From assembly GCA_019059635.1 (NCBI GenBank), contig JAGVRJ010000002.1, positions 3,348,001 through 3,412,000 of the forward strand: DNA of 64,000 bases, read 5' to 3'. Every line of letters starts with the position of its first letter. Positions within the stretch are counted from its first letter, which is position 1. Source of the DNA: Proales similis. Its lineage: Eukaryota; Rotifera; Eurotatoria; Ploima; Proalidae. Below, piece by piece: positions 9,796-23,948 of this stretch. The notes beneath the pieces were generated by a model that searched no databases, was not told the DNA's origin, and saw only the letters and a list, made by a program, of their open reading frames with translations. The position numbers were made by a program, and so were the translations under genes.

Positions 9796-12700
9796 TTAGA
9801 ACCAGTTCTCGTCCTCGGACGCTTCATCGGCAACGCTAGCATGCTGCTTTACAATGCGCATGTGTTCGTTCGGCCGAGCCCTGAGAACAGTGTTTACTGG
9901 AGGACGAGTGGGCGGAGTGGGCAGCACTCTTTCTTCCGAGGCTTTGCTGGGCCGATTCAACGGAATCATTTCGGAGGCCCTTGCTCTACCTGGCGGCTCT
10001 GGCAGCTTTCTCAGCCGTTGCCGTTGTTCTGAGTTGCCTGTTCTTGAGGGCACTGTGATTGCTGCTGCTGCTGCTGTTGTTGACTCCGTTGCCGAGGGCA
10101 TTTCGTTTCTACGTGATTGATAGTTAGATGCATTATTCTCATAGAACGGACTGCTAGATCTCGAGTCAGCTCGATTGTGATAGAAATTTGACGCGCGCGT
10201 GTATATTTGAGGGGAAGGCGAGCGAGACATAGAGCTGCGTCTATCTGTGTGCGACATGCTGGCAGTGCTAGAGTTTGCAGGACTTAAACAGAAGCTCGAG
10301 TGAGACATTTTCAACAACTCAGTGACAGGTAAAAGGGAGAGCGGGAGAGATTGATTGAATTAGAGACACTTGAGAGTTGAACAAACGGGGCATAGCGGTA
10401 CAGGAGTTCGTTTATGAGTCGTGAACTCAGCATCGAACTCCTCGTGCAAGTCTGTTTTAGCATTTCGACAATAAATACCTGTTCGTGTTGCGACTTTTTC
10501 TTGAACTTCGTCTCTTGAGCTTTTCCTGGTGTTTCCTTTCTTCGTTCAACGCGGCCGCAAGCAATGGATGTGCTTCTGTTTTAAGACAGATTTAAAACGA
10601 TCATCTCAAACCAAGAGTCTTAATTCATTTCAATTTACGTGACTCGTATTGGCCAGAAGGTCGACGACGAACGTGTCGAGCAATGTCGGCCTCCCAGTTG
10701 TCGACTATTGAATTGACCGCAGAGGAAAAGTCGTTTCTGTTGGCTCCGGGCGGATGATAGACAGGCGGCGGGGGCACGTCCGCTGCGTTCGATATTGCGC
10801 TCATAGCTTGTCCTCCGGCAATGTTGAAATTTGACTTTTGTCCCGGAGTGCGAATCACTGAGCCGATCATAGTCACCGCGGTCGGCTTTATCTCATTCAT
10901 CTGGCTGACCACTGTGCTTATCTCAGGCGGCTGAACCTCATTGTTGCCTTGTTTCTGAAATTTAGCATTTATTTTTTCAGAATTAATATCTCGAGCGTGG
11001 TCTCAATTTTGGACAACAAGTTACCGAGTGTGGAATGAACTGACAAGTTGACGGCGATGTTTTCATCAGCGCCTGAACCTGATTGAATTCGACACCTGAC
11101 CGCTGGCTCTTGTTGCTCATATCCGGCGATTCAGGCGTCGGTTTATGACTCTTGGTCGAAGAGCGATGGAAGATTGACGATCGCTTATGCGCCTCTGCGT
11201 CTTCTACATTCAATGTGCTGCTGGATCGATTGCCTGCGTTGCTTCGCACAACTCCCATCAGTTTGTTGAAAAACGACGATTGACGCTTGAATAGGGTAAT
11301 GGGTGTCCCAAATGAAGCTCTTGTTTACGAATTTAGGAACTTACCGGTCTAGCCTCGCCGTACTTGGCCAACGAGTCTTTATAGGAGCGATAGTTCTCCA
11401 AGATCAACAGACCCGCGTATATTTTGCCCACTGTCAAACGACGGCTGTCGGGTGTTCCATGAAGCACATCTTTTGTGGGCACCAGCAGATGCAGTTTCTT
11501 TGCCGACTGAAGTGGCCAAAGTTTTCTAATTGTTTCTCTCAGTTCTTCGTCTGCCCGGTCCATTTCATCAATGTCTAGAAAAGAGAGGCAATCAAGGTTC
11601 TATACGAGCCGGCTAGAAGCACCGAATCCGCTTACTCGGTCGAGTTTTGATGCTCAAAGATTCTCTGATCAGCGCGAATAGAGTAGTCGTAAAGTGCACA
11701 CATCCCTCATGATCGACTGGCATGTTCATACGAATGAGGCGGCGATAGGCCAAGATCTTGGGGCATTTGCGGCCGAATCCGACGGGCGGCTCCATTTGCA
11801 AAAGCATTTGATACATTTGCTTGTAATGCGCGCGGCCTGTCCCGCCTGGATCAATTTCGGCCCAGGCGCGAATGTACTCGTCCAAGTGGTGAGCGCCCAG
11901 GATGGACGAGTCGCGCGTCAAATAGTCAAAGTTGTCCATAATGACAGCCACGAACAGGTTCAGCATGAGAAAAGAGGAGAAAAATATGAAACTGCAAAAG
12001 TAGGCGTAGGCGAAGTCTTGGCCGCACTTCTTTTGCTCATGCAGCAGCTCGTACTCTCGTCTGAACGTTTCATTCACCAGCATCTGATACTTTTCAAACT
12101 CCTTTGGCTCGCAGTCGGCGCCGGCCAGACATGAGCGCATGATCTCTTGCCAACTTTCGCCTGTAGCACATCTGAACAAAAGCATGACTGCCTGAGGAAA
12201 GTTCTGAAAGTTGTTGTGCCGATTTATGGCGCTCTCCGAGTTGAGGCGAACATTTCCAAACACTTGCATGCCGATTATTGCGTAAATGAAAAACAACATT
12301 GCAATGAGCAGGCAGACGTAGGGCAGCGCCTTGAAACATAAGAGCATTAGAGGCAACGCCCAACCATGTCTGTCTATACAAAGAAGCAAACAAACCTTGA
12401 ACGACTGAATGAAGGTCCAGAGCAGAATTCGAATTGTGTATCCTTGTCTCAGCAGTTTAATAAGACGAGCTGCTCGAAATAAGCGCAAAAAGCCGAGGTT
12501 TATTGTGGCCAGCTAGAACAAGTTCTCGTTAAGTCGATTCGATTCTGATTCACGTCGTGTCTTCAACCTTTTTCTGATTCTGATGCGGATTGTAGACGTA
12601 GGAGTAGGGGCCGGTTACTTTGTTGGTCGTCGAACTGGCCAATTCCTTTTAAAATTCAAACGAATGATTGCGCGATAAGAGAATCGATCGAGCGTTTTTA

Positions 12701-15700
12701 TCCAGCAGACTTACGCTGATCTCGGAGACGATCACATCGGTTATGCTGCCCAGCACAGTGATGAAGTCGAACACGTTCCACGGATCTCGGAAGTAATTCT
12801 TCAAGCCATCAGATCAGATTGGAGAGGAGTTTAGAGTGACCAGTGAGTGAGCGGCAGCTTACTCGTATGCCAAAGGCGAGTATTTTGAGGACACACTCGG
12901 CTGTGAACAGACTGGTGAACGCTATGTTCAGGTATTTAAGTATTGTCTTGATATCCTCTGGCTGGTTGTACCACTAGAAGCAGGAAAGAAATGAGCACAT
13001 GAATGAGAGCAGAGAGGCGAAGGCATGGAGAAGTAGGTCACCTTCATCATGAGTATGAAGGTGTTTATTGTGATCAGAAACAGAATGAAATACTCAAACT
13101 GAGCCGAGACGACCAGCTTCCAAATCTTGTAGCTGAGCGTGTGCTTGTCTCTGGGCACAAATAGTTCGGTCGGTTTTGCGTTTATAGCAAAGTCCATGCA
13201 CGATTTCTGCCGACAGTCGATTAGCAAACGTCAATTTGAACGAACGAAAATTGAAGACGACTCACCTGATTTTTGTTTATTTCGCCTTCGGCCAGCTCTT
13301 GTTCGCCCTGCTCTTGAAACGTGATGATGATCAAGGCGACGAATATGTTGACGAAGAAGAACGGAAAGACAATAAAGTAGATGATGTAGAAAAAGGCCAT
13401 CTCCATTCGGCTGCCTGGCACAGGTCCGAAGCCCGGTCGAGTAGATTCGATTGAATGCTCGAGAATTCTGCGAAATTCGGTTTAGCCGAGGCTTATACAG
13501 AAGCGGTGAATGAACAAGTCAACTCACGCCGGCCATCCTTCGCCCGTCTGCACGGTGAACAATGCCAGAAAAGCAAAGAGAACATTGTCGTAGTGAAACT
13601 CCCATCTTTGCCATCGGCGGTTCTCGATTGTCGGCTTATTTGACTCGGAATCGTAGCTGAAGAATTGGCCCCTTTTAAAGCGTAGAGCGATTGGCCAAAT
13701 CTGACAATAGGGCAATCGGACAGCTCAACAACTTACTGGCATTCCTCACGGGTCTGCTTGGACAAATCGGTGCAGTAAAAAAAGCGGCCTCTGAAGAGCT
13801 GGACAGCGATTACGGCGAAAATGAAATTGAATAGCATGTAGACAATAAGAATATTGAACACATTCTTGAGCGAGTTAATGACGCAGTCGAACACGGCCTT
13901 TAACTTGGGCACTCTATTTATGGTCTTGAGTGGACGTAGCACACGAAGGACTCGAAGCGATTTGATTGTGTTGAGGTTTTTGCCGGCCGACTCGCTGCCG
14001 GTGAATGCGAACGCGATCAAGGCGCAAATGACCACAGTGGCGTCTAGAAAGTTCCATATGTCGCGAAAGTACGAGCCCGGGTGAAGAATCACGCCAAGAT
14101 CGATTATTTTCAAAATCATTTCGACTGTGAACACTGCAGTGAACGCGTAATCGAGGTAGTTGAGAATCTTGTTGCGCGGGCTATTCTCGTCGACCGGATC
14201 CTCGGTGGCGAGCGCGATCGAGCTGCCACAAATCACCAACATGATCAAAGTGTCGAAGTATTTCAATGTAACTATGAAATGCACGGCCTCGCGAAAGCTT
14301 AAAAATGAAGTCAGATTTGGCCAATTTGGCATTTGAGAGTGGCCGCATGCGCTGTTTACCTGTTCTCGGGTCCGAAGATGAACATGGAACTGTAGGGCAC
14401 CATCGGCTTGCCTTCGGCTTCTTCTTCAACGGGCGCAGGCTGAATCTTTTTCACCTCGGGCTTCTTCTCTACAGCAGGCTCGAGCTTGTTTTCGGCCGCG
14501 GCAGTGGCCAGCGATGCTTCGAACGAGGCTGAGAGCACGGCACGGCATGAGCAAATATGACACAGACTAAAGCTGAGGCAAATCAGCCTACCGGGCAGAA
14601 TAATTTTCAGGTCGTCATCAAGGCCAGGAATGTAGTCCAAGTCGACTTTTCGTGTGAACATCATCTTGTCCACATCAACCGATTCAGTCTGTCGTCTTGT
14701 GAATATGTCTGAGCCAAGCGGCACGGGCGACGGCTGAGCAGCTGGGGCCGTAGTGGTCGTTGTTGTCTTAGCTGGCTGTTGCTTTTTCGCTGCGTTGGCG
14801 GTCGAGTTGGCCGACGGTTTGGCTGCGTTCGTTTTGGCGTCTTTCTTAGACTTGTCGTCTGTCTTGGCCTCTTCTGCTTGAGCTGGCAAAAACATGTTCG
14901 CCTCCTTGGCCGCGTTCCTCTCCTTCTGCTCCTTGGCGGCTGCTTCGGCTTCTTCTTGTTCGGCGGTCATCTCTTGGGCAGTTGCCAAATTGTCGACGGC
15001 AATAGCCAAGAAGACGTTCAACAAAGTGTCTAGAAACAGCAGAACCCTCAAGCATGTGAATACTCAGCTTCTTTTAGGTTAGGTGCACTTACAATTGCCA
15101 AATAGCACTAAAATGATAAAGTAAACACTGGCCATAGCACCCCAGCTGTAAGGTCCTCCTCTGGATCGGATTCCGTTGTACTAGATTTAGTATGAATAGG
15201 TCGCCAATGGAAATGCTCAATTGTTGGCTGGTACTCACCATAATCTCGTTCCAGTCTTCGCCGGTCAGAATCTGGAACACTGTGAGTAGAGCGACAGGAA
15301 AGCGATTGAAATTTGCGGCCGGCGTTTTTTCCTCAAAGTTCCACCTTTCGAGTTGAGTTGAAAGTGTGAGCGGGTTCGGAGAGGAGAACAAGCGGCTTAC
15401 TCTCCACCGAATAGCTGCATGCCGAGCAGCGCGAATATCAGAATGAAAAGAAAGAGGAGAAAGAGCAAGCTGATGATGGAGCGCATACTGTTGAGGAGCG
15501 AAATGACCAGATTGCGTAGAGAGGCCCAGTAACGAGTCACTTTGAATATTCGTAACAAGCGAAGTGAGCGAAGCACCGATATGCCAAACGACTCGTCCGG
15601 ATGAAAGTAGGTGAACACCACCTCGAATATGCTGCCCACAATAACAATGCAGTCGAACTTGTTGAATGTCGAGTGAAAATACTGCTGATAGCCGATGCCG

Positions 15701-17813
15701 TAGACCTTGAGCAGCATCTCTATCAGAAATAAGAACAAAAACACGAACTCGGTGTAAACTGTCAATTCAACAGGAGCTCAGTCGAGGCAACGAAAACAAG
15801 GCGACCGAGGGCGTCTACTCACACAAAAAGTCCGTGAGCCAGTCTGGTTGATCGTTGTGCTCAACTGCAACGCACAATGTGTTGAGGAAGACCAGAACAA
15901 TCACTGTCCAGTAGAAGCTTTGCGTCTTTACTGTGCGTCGAATGAAAAAGCGGAAGCGTCGCTCTTGTCGACGATATTTGAAAAATCTGCTCCTCGGTCC
16001 GGGCTTGTTTGTGCTCGGGTCGATTGTTCGCGGTCCAGTCCGGCCAAAGGCCGAGTCTGCTCGCACCAATCGGTCAAGAGATTCAAAAGAAAAATGGGAA
16101 AGACTGCAACTGACCAATGTCAATGTCTTCTTCGTTTTCCTCGCTATTCTGCTTCATGCCGGGCTTCATTTTCTTCATTGCATAATTGCGACGAGCTTGC
16201 AAAAGAATTATTTCGATTCGGCTTTGCAGAGGATTGAATTGGCTTTGCCTACTTTCCATGATGTGGCGGCGCTCCATATCGGTTGTTCGCTCTTCGGTCA
16301 AGATTGCCTCCTCTGTTGAACAGTTTTGTCTTGATAACAGCCAGTTCACTCTTAAGACTGAAAATCAAGCTCACCCGCTTTGCAGATCCAGTCAATGTAG
16401 CCGTGCAGCTCATTGTCCATTTGATTCTGTCTTCTCAATTTGAGATAAGTTCTTCGACTTTCGACTTTTTCTCTCTCTTTGGCAAATTCGCTGAAAGTTT
16501 TCAAGCGCGTTCGGTAAATAGACTGCTCGAGACTAGTTGGACGAGCGCAAATGTAAAATAGAACTCACCCGCTGAGAACACCGAGTACAAGATTTAGCAT
16601 GAAAAAAGAGCCCAGCACAATTAGCGGTATGAAGTAACACCAATTGAAACGGTTTCCCATTGCATCGTTAGTCTAGTTTTTTTAGTTTTCGAGTTTCAAT
16701 TCGAAGCGTCGCGCTTTCGACCGGTTCGCTTACGTGATAGAGCATAGTCGTCCATCCTTCCATGGTGATGCATTGAAACACCGTGAGCATGGCGTAGCCG
16801 ATGTTGTCGAAAGAGGTGATACCGTAGTTGGGCCCTTCCCATCGCCCTTCCACACACTCGATGTCATCGGTTTTCAAATACATTTCGTTCGAGCAGGAAA
16901 AGCCGTTGGAATGGCTGTTGCTGCATGGGCGTAGTTGGCCCTCGCCGGGTACTATGAACGGCTTCATAGTAGTTATGTTAAAGCATGTGGCATGAAATAT
17001 TCCATTGTAGAACTCGAGTCCAATAATGGCGAATATAACGATGGCGAACAGAACCAGGAGCGCAATTTGAAGCAAAGGCGCCATTGCTTTTATGATTGAC
17101 TTCAATACGACTTGAAGACCTTAAATCGTCGAGTTGGTTGTCTGAATTGATTGATGAGCAAAGCGCTGAAACGAACGACACTCACTTGGTATGCCGGAGA
17201 CGAGCTTGAGCGGTCGAAGCACACGCACAGCTCTGAGTGTGCGGAGATCAAAATTGCTGCCGTCGCTTGACACAAATATGGTGATGAAGCCAGTGACCAC
17301 GACTGTAAAGTCCATTATGTTCCACACGCTTCTCAGGTAGGAGTTCTTGTGCAGAACAAGGCCAAGTGCAATTATCTTGAGTGTGGCCTCAAGACAGAAT
17401 ATCGCCAAAAAGTACTGCTCTGTGGATTCCTTAAAATGAGATGGAAGAGATTTGCCTTGCATTTGAAAAGTGGTCTAGGGCAGCAATCGGCTTACCAGAG
17501 AGATAGCCAGCGGCGTTTTATCATTGTTGGGCAAATGCTCTTCGAGTGCAAGTACAACACAATTGGCAATGATGGTCAAAAGTACCATGTACTCGAACGG
17601 GCCCCATTCGATAATGATTTTGGCGTATTTTCGAACGATGTTATCTTCGGAGAATATGAACAACGACCTGGTGTTCTGGCCCGGCAAGCTAAGGATTTGC
17701 TTGAAGCGCACACAGAACTTGCCGAATTTGCTCTTTGATTTGTCATCTCCGTCGTCGCCGAGATTTCTCCCTTCTTCTTGAGCTGCTTTGGCGATTGCAA
17801 TCGCGTTCAGCAT
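9796..17813 (-). CDS. Cav2: Voltage-gated calcium channel alpha-1 subunit, Cav2 (N/P/Q) type
   Basis: A complete multi-exon gene read from 17813 down to 9796. The N-terminal cytosolic [16 protein letters not shown] and [13 protein letters not shown] mark it as Cav2. All four repeats are present: I at 17.7-16.5 kb, II at 15.9-15.0, III at 14.3-13.3, IV at 13.2-11.9. Each has an Arg-rich S4, for example [11 protein letters not shown] in repeat I. The selectivity filter is EEEE: TMEGW (~16.77 kb), TGEDW (~15.26), TGEGW (~13.55), TGESW (~12.15). The beta-subunit AID ([14 protein letters not shown], ~16.4 kb) is present. The II-III loop is Ala/Lys/Thr-rich. After S6 of repeat IV come an EF-hand-like segment, an IQ motif, a RIM-BP-like motif and an acidic C-terminus ending NWF. 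It mediates presynaptic Ca2+ entry. The start is the first in-frame ATG; a basic open frame continues ~30 codons upstream, so a 5' exon may exist. Confidence 0.93.
9892..9930 (-). other. RIM-BP SH3-binding-like motif in the Cav2 tail
   Basis: Encodes [13 protein letters not shown]. Cav2 tails carry an RxLPxxP motif that binds the SH3 domains of RIM-binding protein at presynaptic active zones. The match R-V-L-P-T-P-P is exact to that pattern and lies about 30 residues before the C-terminus. Confidence 0.65.
11378..11437 (-). other. IQ motif (calmodulin-binding) of Cav2
   Basis: Encodes [20 protein letters not shown]. The family form has LTVGKIYA followed by an I-x-x-x-YR core; here the core is ILENYR. 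It lies after a helix with [14 protein letters not shown], corresponding to the pre-IQ region. Calmodulin bound here governs Ca2+-dependent regulation in the family. Confidence 0.85.
16380..16450 (-). other. Alpha-interaction domain (Cav beta-subunit site) of Cav2
   Basis: The I-II linker encodes [14 protein letters not shown], matching the AID core with its invariant L-x-GY-x-x-WI. It follows S6 of repeat I and the [16 protein letters not shown] stretch, as in vertebrate Cav2. A beta-subunit partner can therefore be expected in this animal. Confidence 0.85.
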
Positions 17814-20800
17814 CTTGCTCTCGCTCTTGCTGCTCCGCCTTGCCTTTTGTCGGCCTTGTCTATTCGGCTGCGGTTTGCTGTTTAGTTTTGCTTTCTCGAT
17901 TGCTTTCAAACGCTGCTTGCTCTGCGCTCACCGAACGAGGCATCTAAGAGAGCCATTGCAGACCAAGTAAGGTCGATTCTAAATTTGAAAACAATTCAGA
18001 GTGAAACGAAATTTAGTTGAGAAAAGAAAACGAATCGTGTTCGATTCAAGATCTGAGCCAAGTTAAGTCGGTTGGAACTAGATTTTGCGGATTGATTGAA
18101 AATCCTAGCCGCTGGCTTGTGTGAGAGCATGGAGGCGGCCTGCACCTCTGCTTTGTTGTCAACACGCTAATTTGGTAGCGGAGTTGAAGCATAAATTAAA
18201 CGCTATTGAATCATTTTCGATCGATAGTTTGTCCGCTTCGAATTCTGCCAACTTCCTGCAAACTTCCTCACCCTGTTCCAACAAACTCATGCTGCGAACG
18301 TGTTATACTGACAAAGGCCCAGATACACAGCGAACTAGTGAGCGAGAGTGAGCCATAGATTGGACTGCGCGGACGATTCTCGTGCTGCATGAAGGGCGTC
18401 GCATGAACCCTCGTCACTCGTTCAATCAGTCAGGCAGGCAGGCAAATTGTTCGACGGGCACTCAATTGCGTTGCATAATCGACAAGTGAAAATCAATAAA
18501 ATTATGAGAGCAAGAGTGACAACGTCTGGTTTTCCTTGCGGATAGACCTTCCGGTCTTATTTATCCAAATCGTTGAAAATCGCTCGCTATAGAACTTGCG
18601 TCTACGCAGCACGGTGCCTTTCATTCATTTTCTACTCATTTCACTCCTCTATATTCACTTTTGCGGCGCTTTCTGACCTCGAATTGACAGTGCCTAACTA
18701 CGTGCGTGCTTAATTTGCGACGGCGAACGTCGGTCGGATGAACAAAATTAAAGAGTCAATTTTGTCTTGTGGCAATTAACAAGTCAAATTTGAAGAAGCG
18801 CAAGATGAGGATCAAAATGACGAGAAATTAAGTGAATGCCAATGAATCTGGCTCCAGTAAAGAGAACGCCCGTGGCGTGCACTCCTAGACAGCATTGAGC
18901 ACGCGAGCCGATGCCGCCGACTACAACCAACGCGACAGCAAAGATTAAGAGTTGTTGCAACGGCGCTTGCGGCGGCACCAGTATCGGCGACACAATCCTG
19001 CTGATGGTGATGATGAAGATGAGAACGATGCAAAAATATCGATTTCGAATGTAATAAAGCATAATTATTATTCGCATTCGGCCCTTTTCCTAAGTAATAA
19101 AATATTATTATGGGCGAATTGTGTGGCACAGCTCATTCCTTCGCAGTGTCAACTTACTTCGATTTGTAATCTTTCTCTCCGCTCTCTCTCTTTTGGTGGC
19201 CGAATTCCCGCGTCATGACGCTGCAGGCACCAAATTGTACTCACTTGACGGCCCGGGTGGCACATGTGTGTCGCCGCCAACTTGCGTCGCTTCTCCTATC
19301 AGGATGTGAGCTTGATTGCAACTCCGACAAAATCGGTCTCGTCTGTATCTCAAGAAAAACGTTTGCCTTTTATGCCCGCCAGCTCTCAATAAAATCAGCG
19401 CGCGTCGTCAATTTCATCCATTTGAACGCTCGTCACTTATTGTTTGTTTGCTGTCTGTGTGCTGGCGTGTATCTGATGAAATTCAAATTAAGCATTTATG
19501 TTGCAAACAATCTACTAAAAAAGGGCCTCGACTCTGAGGGCACAAACGCCAATATCCAATCTTGCTAGCTGCTGTAAAGAAAGAGATTCTAACTATGCCG
19601 GCAAATAAATCAAATTCGACGATAGCATGTCGTTCAAATGTAAATTTCAAGGCAGCATCTGTTAAGACCTTGAGGCCAATCGGATCTTGAAATAATTTCA
19701 AGAATTGGCATCGAAATACTCGCACACGCGCACAAAAACTCGATTGCTCGACGTTTATAATTTGCGGCTCACATCACGGCTGGTAATCATCGCCAAATCA
19801 GCACCAAGAGCGGCGGTGAAAACGAGAAGAAGTAGTAGGACGCATAGAAGAGTAAAATTGTGCTGCACACTTGTACACAGCCAACCCTGTTCGCTGGCAT
19901 AACCAATCTACTTGACAACCTTGCGAGAACTATTTGCTCTTTATTGATTTGGACATGGATGCCACCAGAATAATTCACGCCTGAATGAGCTTGTGTTTAG
20001 AAGGCTAAATAAACTATTTGCTTTTCCTTATGAAATGCCGCCACTGATTAGTGGCGCAATCGATCGACTGCCAGTACTAGACCCACTGTGCCATTCAGAA
20101 GCGTATTGAACACAACTCGAGCGGCAAAATCTCTCCCGAGCACCAAAACTGTTTAGTCAAAGGGGCCTTAAATTGATTTTAAAATGCATTCGATCTCATT
20201 TGCTTTTTCATTTTTTTTTTGTTTGGCTCACAATGAGAAAGGTCTTTTAATAGCCAACTCAATCGAGACTTGTTTTTGTGTTCAATGCATCGAATCAAAG
20301 TCCAAATGAGTCGCTTGTTATCTGTTTGAAAAGATTGAGATTTTTGTCTAAATAACGCCACTAATTGTATGTACAAGAGAGGAAATTTGACTGTTTCCGG
20401 TGGGAAATGCATGCTTGCAAGCGACGCATTCGATTAATTGGAAGCTAGTGGAGCCAGGCCAGAGGGATTCAAAAGAAACGGGGCCTTGCTTTGCCCTTGC
20501 AGTTGTTAATCAATCATTGTTGCCAGTGTACGCTGTGAACCTAGAATAAGAGTTCCATAAAGATTACTAAGGCTGCCTGTCAGCCATTCCCGATTGGATA
20601 AGCCCTCTGGCCTAAAGAAGACCAGGTTTTTTCTTTTCCTCCCCAAAAAAGCGCAACTCGCACTTGTTGCTGTTTGATCAATTTTTTAAAAGGAAATTTT
20701 CAAATATTTAAAACAGATGAGAAATTTACAGACAAGAATGAGCGAAATTTACAATCAAAAGAGAATAATTGGTCAAAGACGATCAGACACTCATGAGAGA

Positions 20801-21011
20801 ACTATGAACGATGGAGTAATTGTTTTATATGCTTGAACAAACAAGTTGAGTTTTGGAAAAGGAAAGGCCAAGTCGATACGGCTGCTGAAGTGAATAATTC
20901 AAGAAGTAGACTCGGACAACCATTTGAGATGGTTGAGTCCGTAATCGGATTGGGACCGTTAGTTAGACTGTCATTCTCGACTAATGTGCTTGGGCTGATT
21001 GAACGGCGACT
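17814..21011. other. Cav2 5' region and intergenic DNA, with hydrophobic exon-like frames on the minus strand
   Basis: No gene is securely recognised here. On the minus strand several open segments between splice-like sites encode hydrophobic peptides. They lie at about 20140-20050 (FNTLLNGTVGLVLAV), 19904-19770 (FTLLCVLLLLLVFTAALGA) and 19000-18784 (LLIFAVALVVVGG, then QCCLG). A strong donor context on the minus strand is near 19242 (TCAA, then GTGAGT). They may be exons of a tetraspan-type membrane protein, but no intact model could be built. The stretch 17814-17950 is probably the Cav2 5' UTR or first intron. Confidence 0.25.
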
Positions 21012-22421
<1,410 letters not shown>

Positions 22422-22528
22422 TCAACGCGTTCACATCGATTTCTCTGCCAGGATTAATGCTCTGTTGCTGCTGATAAACACCCTTATTATGTTGGTGCAC
22501 GTATAATGAACTGTACGCCAGCCAACTA

Positions 22529-22536
22529 CTTATATA
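22529..22536 (-). promoter_or_regulatory. TATA box of the YY1 gene
   Basis: Minus-strand TATATAAG lies 123-130 nt upstream of the YY1 ATG, which would leave a 5' UTR of about 95 nt. It is the only good TATA match close to this gene. Confidence 0.5.
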
Positions 22537-23948
22537 CGTATGACGGCCTGTCGAGCTTATGACTAATTCGAGTATACGGGACAACAAAGGCAAGCTTTTT
22601 TATTTATTATTCCTTGGGGAGGTTCTTATACGCAGGCGATGCAATCTATTCGATTATGCGCCAATTATGCGTCCCAATCGACAATAAAAGGTTAGTTTAT
22701 GACTGAACATCACCATCGGACGGTGCGCGGCAGTTTGTCTCAATCGGAAATCTTTCCATTCTGCAGTTGATGGTCTTGTCCGCTCAACAATCGATCGCAG
22801 CACGCTGATTCAATTCACCTGCACCATTCGCTTGAAATGTTTCATTTCAGCTGCATAAGCAATCTCACATCGTCTACGCTCGAAGCTGATTCAGTTTATT
22901 CGTTAAATTAATTTGCTCTTATGTCGCTAAATTGAACCTTCTGTCTAATCAATATTCGAGTCAATATTTCTCCCTTCCCCTCTCTCTCTCTGCATGTGTG
23001 CGTGTGTCTTATCGCTCTTCTCCATTGTCGAGCTTCCTGGAGCATTTCAGCCGCGCCAATGTCGATGTTCAATTTTTAAAGTCATGCAAATGTTATTAAG
23101 GCAAATTTATGCGCTGGGTTTCAGGGAAATGAGAGAGAGAGAGCGATAGAGACAAATGGAATAGAATTGCAGATATCAAGAGATTTCCCTATGGTTAGTA
23201 AGCCGAAAATATCCGACTAGAGAAATATGCTTTTGAAGAATCAGCCCAACCAAATATTAGAATCAAACGCTTCGACTAGACAAGAAAAAACGACGCAGCG
23301 GACTTTGATAAATTCTATTCTGAGCGTTCTATAGCAAGGTGAAGAGAGAGAGAGACAGAGACGTAACACAGACAAGGAAAATACCAGCTCCCCAGAGAGA
23401 GAGAGAGAGCGAGCGAGAAGAAATTTGAAAAAAAATTAGACAATTAAAAAAAAAGGAAAATAAAAGAGGCGGTGGATGAAATGAACAGAGCACTGAGACG
23501 AAAACGTTAGATATATTGATTGTTCAGAGAACGAACGAGACAGGAGAAAGAAAATAAACAAAAAAGAAAACTGGGCGAACGTTTGGTTGCGTGAATGCTA
23601 TCGAAGATCGAGTCCTATTGAACACAGACAAAACAGGCAAAATTATTGATAAAAAGTGACAGTTGAATGAAACAGCAAATGAACGAAAGCGCAAGTGATC
23701 ACGAAGTTTAACGCGCAGAAGAAAAGATTCAAACAATTGTGGGTAGTTTGTAAAAATGTCTTCAACCTAGACAATCTAGACACTCAAGTCACTCTCCCGT
23801 ATTGAGCGATTTCTTTGGGTTTGGCCTTTTCTTGCTGTCAAGGGGTGAGCGGGCTGGTCGGTGGCGCCTGTCGGTCAGGCCAATTGAAATAAATACAAAA
23901 GAAAAGATGAAGAGAAAATTATTTAAACGGCGGCGAATGACAATTCAT
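22537..23948. other. Intergenic region with (GA)n tracts
   Basis: No coding frame of note. Repeated GAGAGA/CTCTCT tracts occur at about 22980-22992, 23131-23146, 23343-23362 and 23393-23414, around A/T-rich DNA. It separates the YY1 promoter from the 3' end of the NWD-like gene. Confidence 0.45.

Noticed and set aside
11694-12134. Plus-strand frame of 146 codons inside the Cav2 locus
   Set aside because: It is the reverse complement of the Cav2 repeat IV S6 and EF-hand exons; the minus-strand frame carries the conserved motifs.
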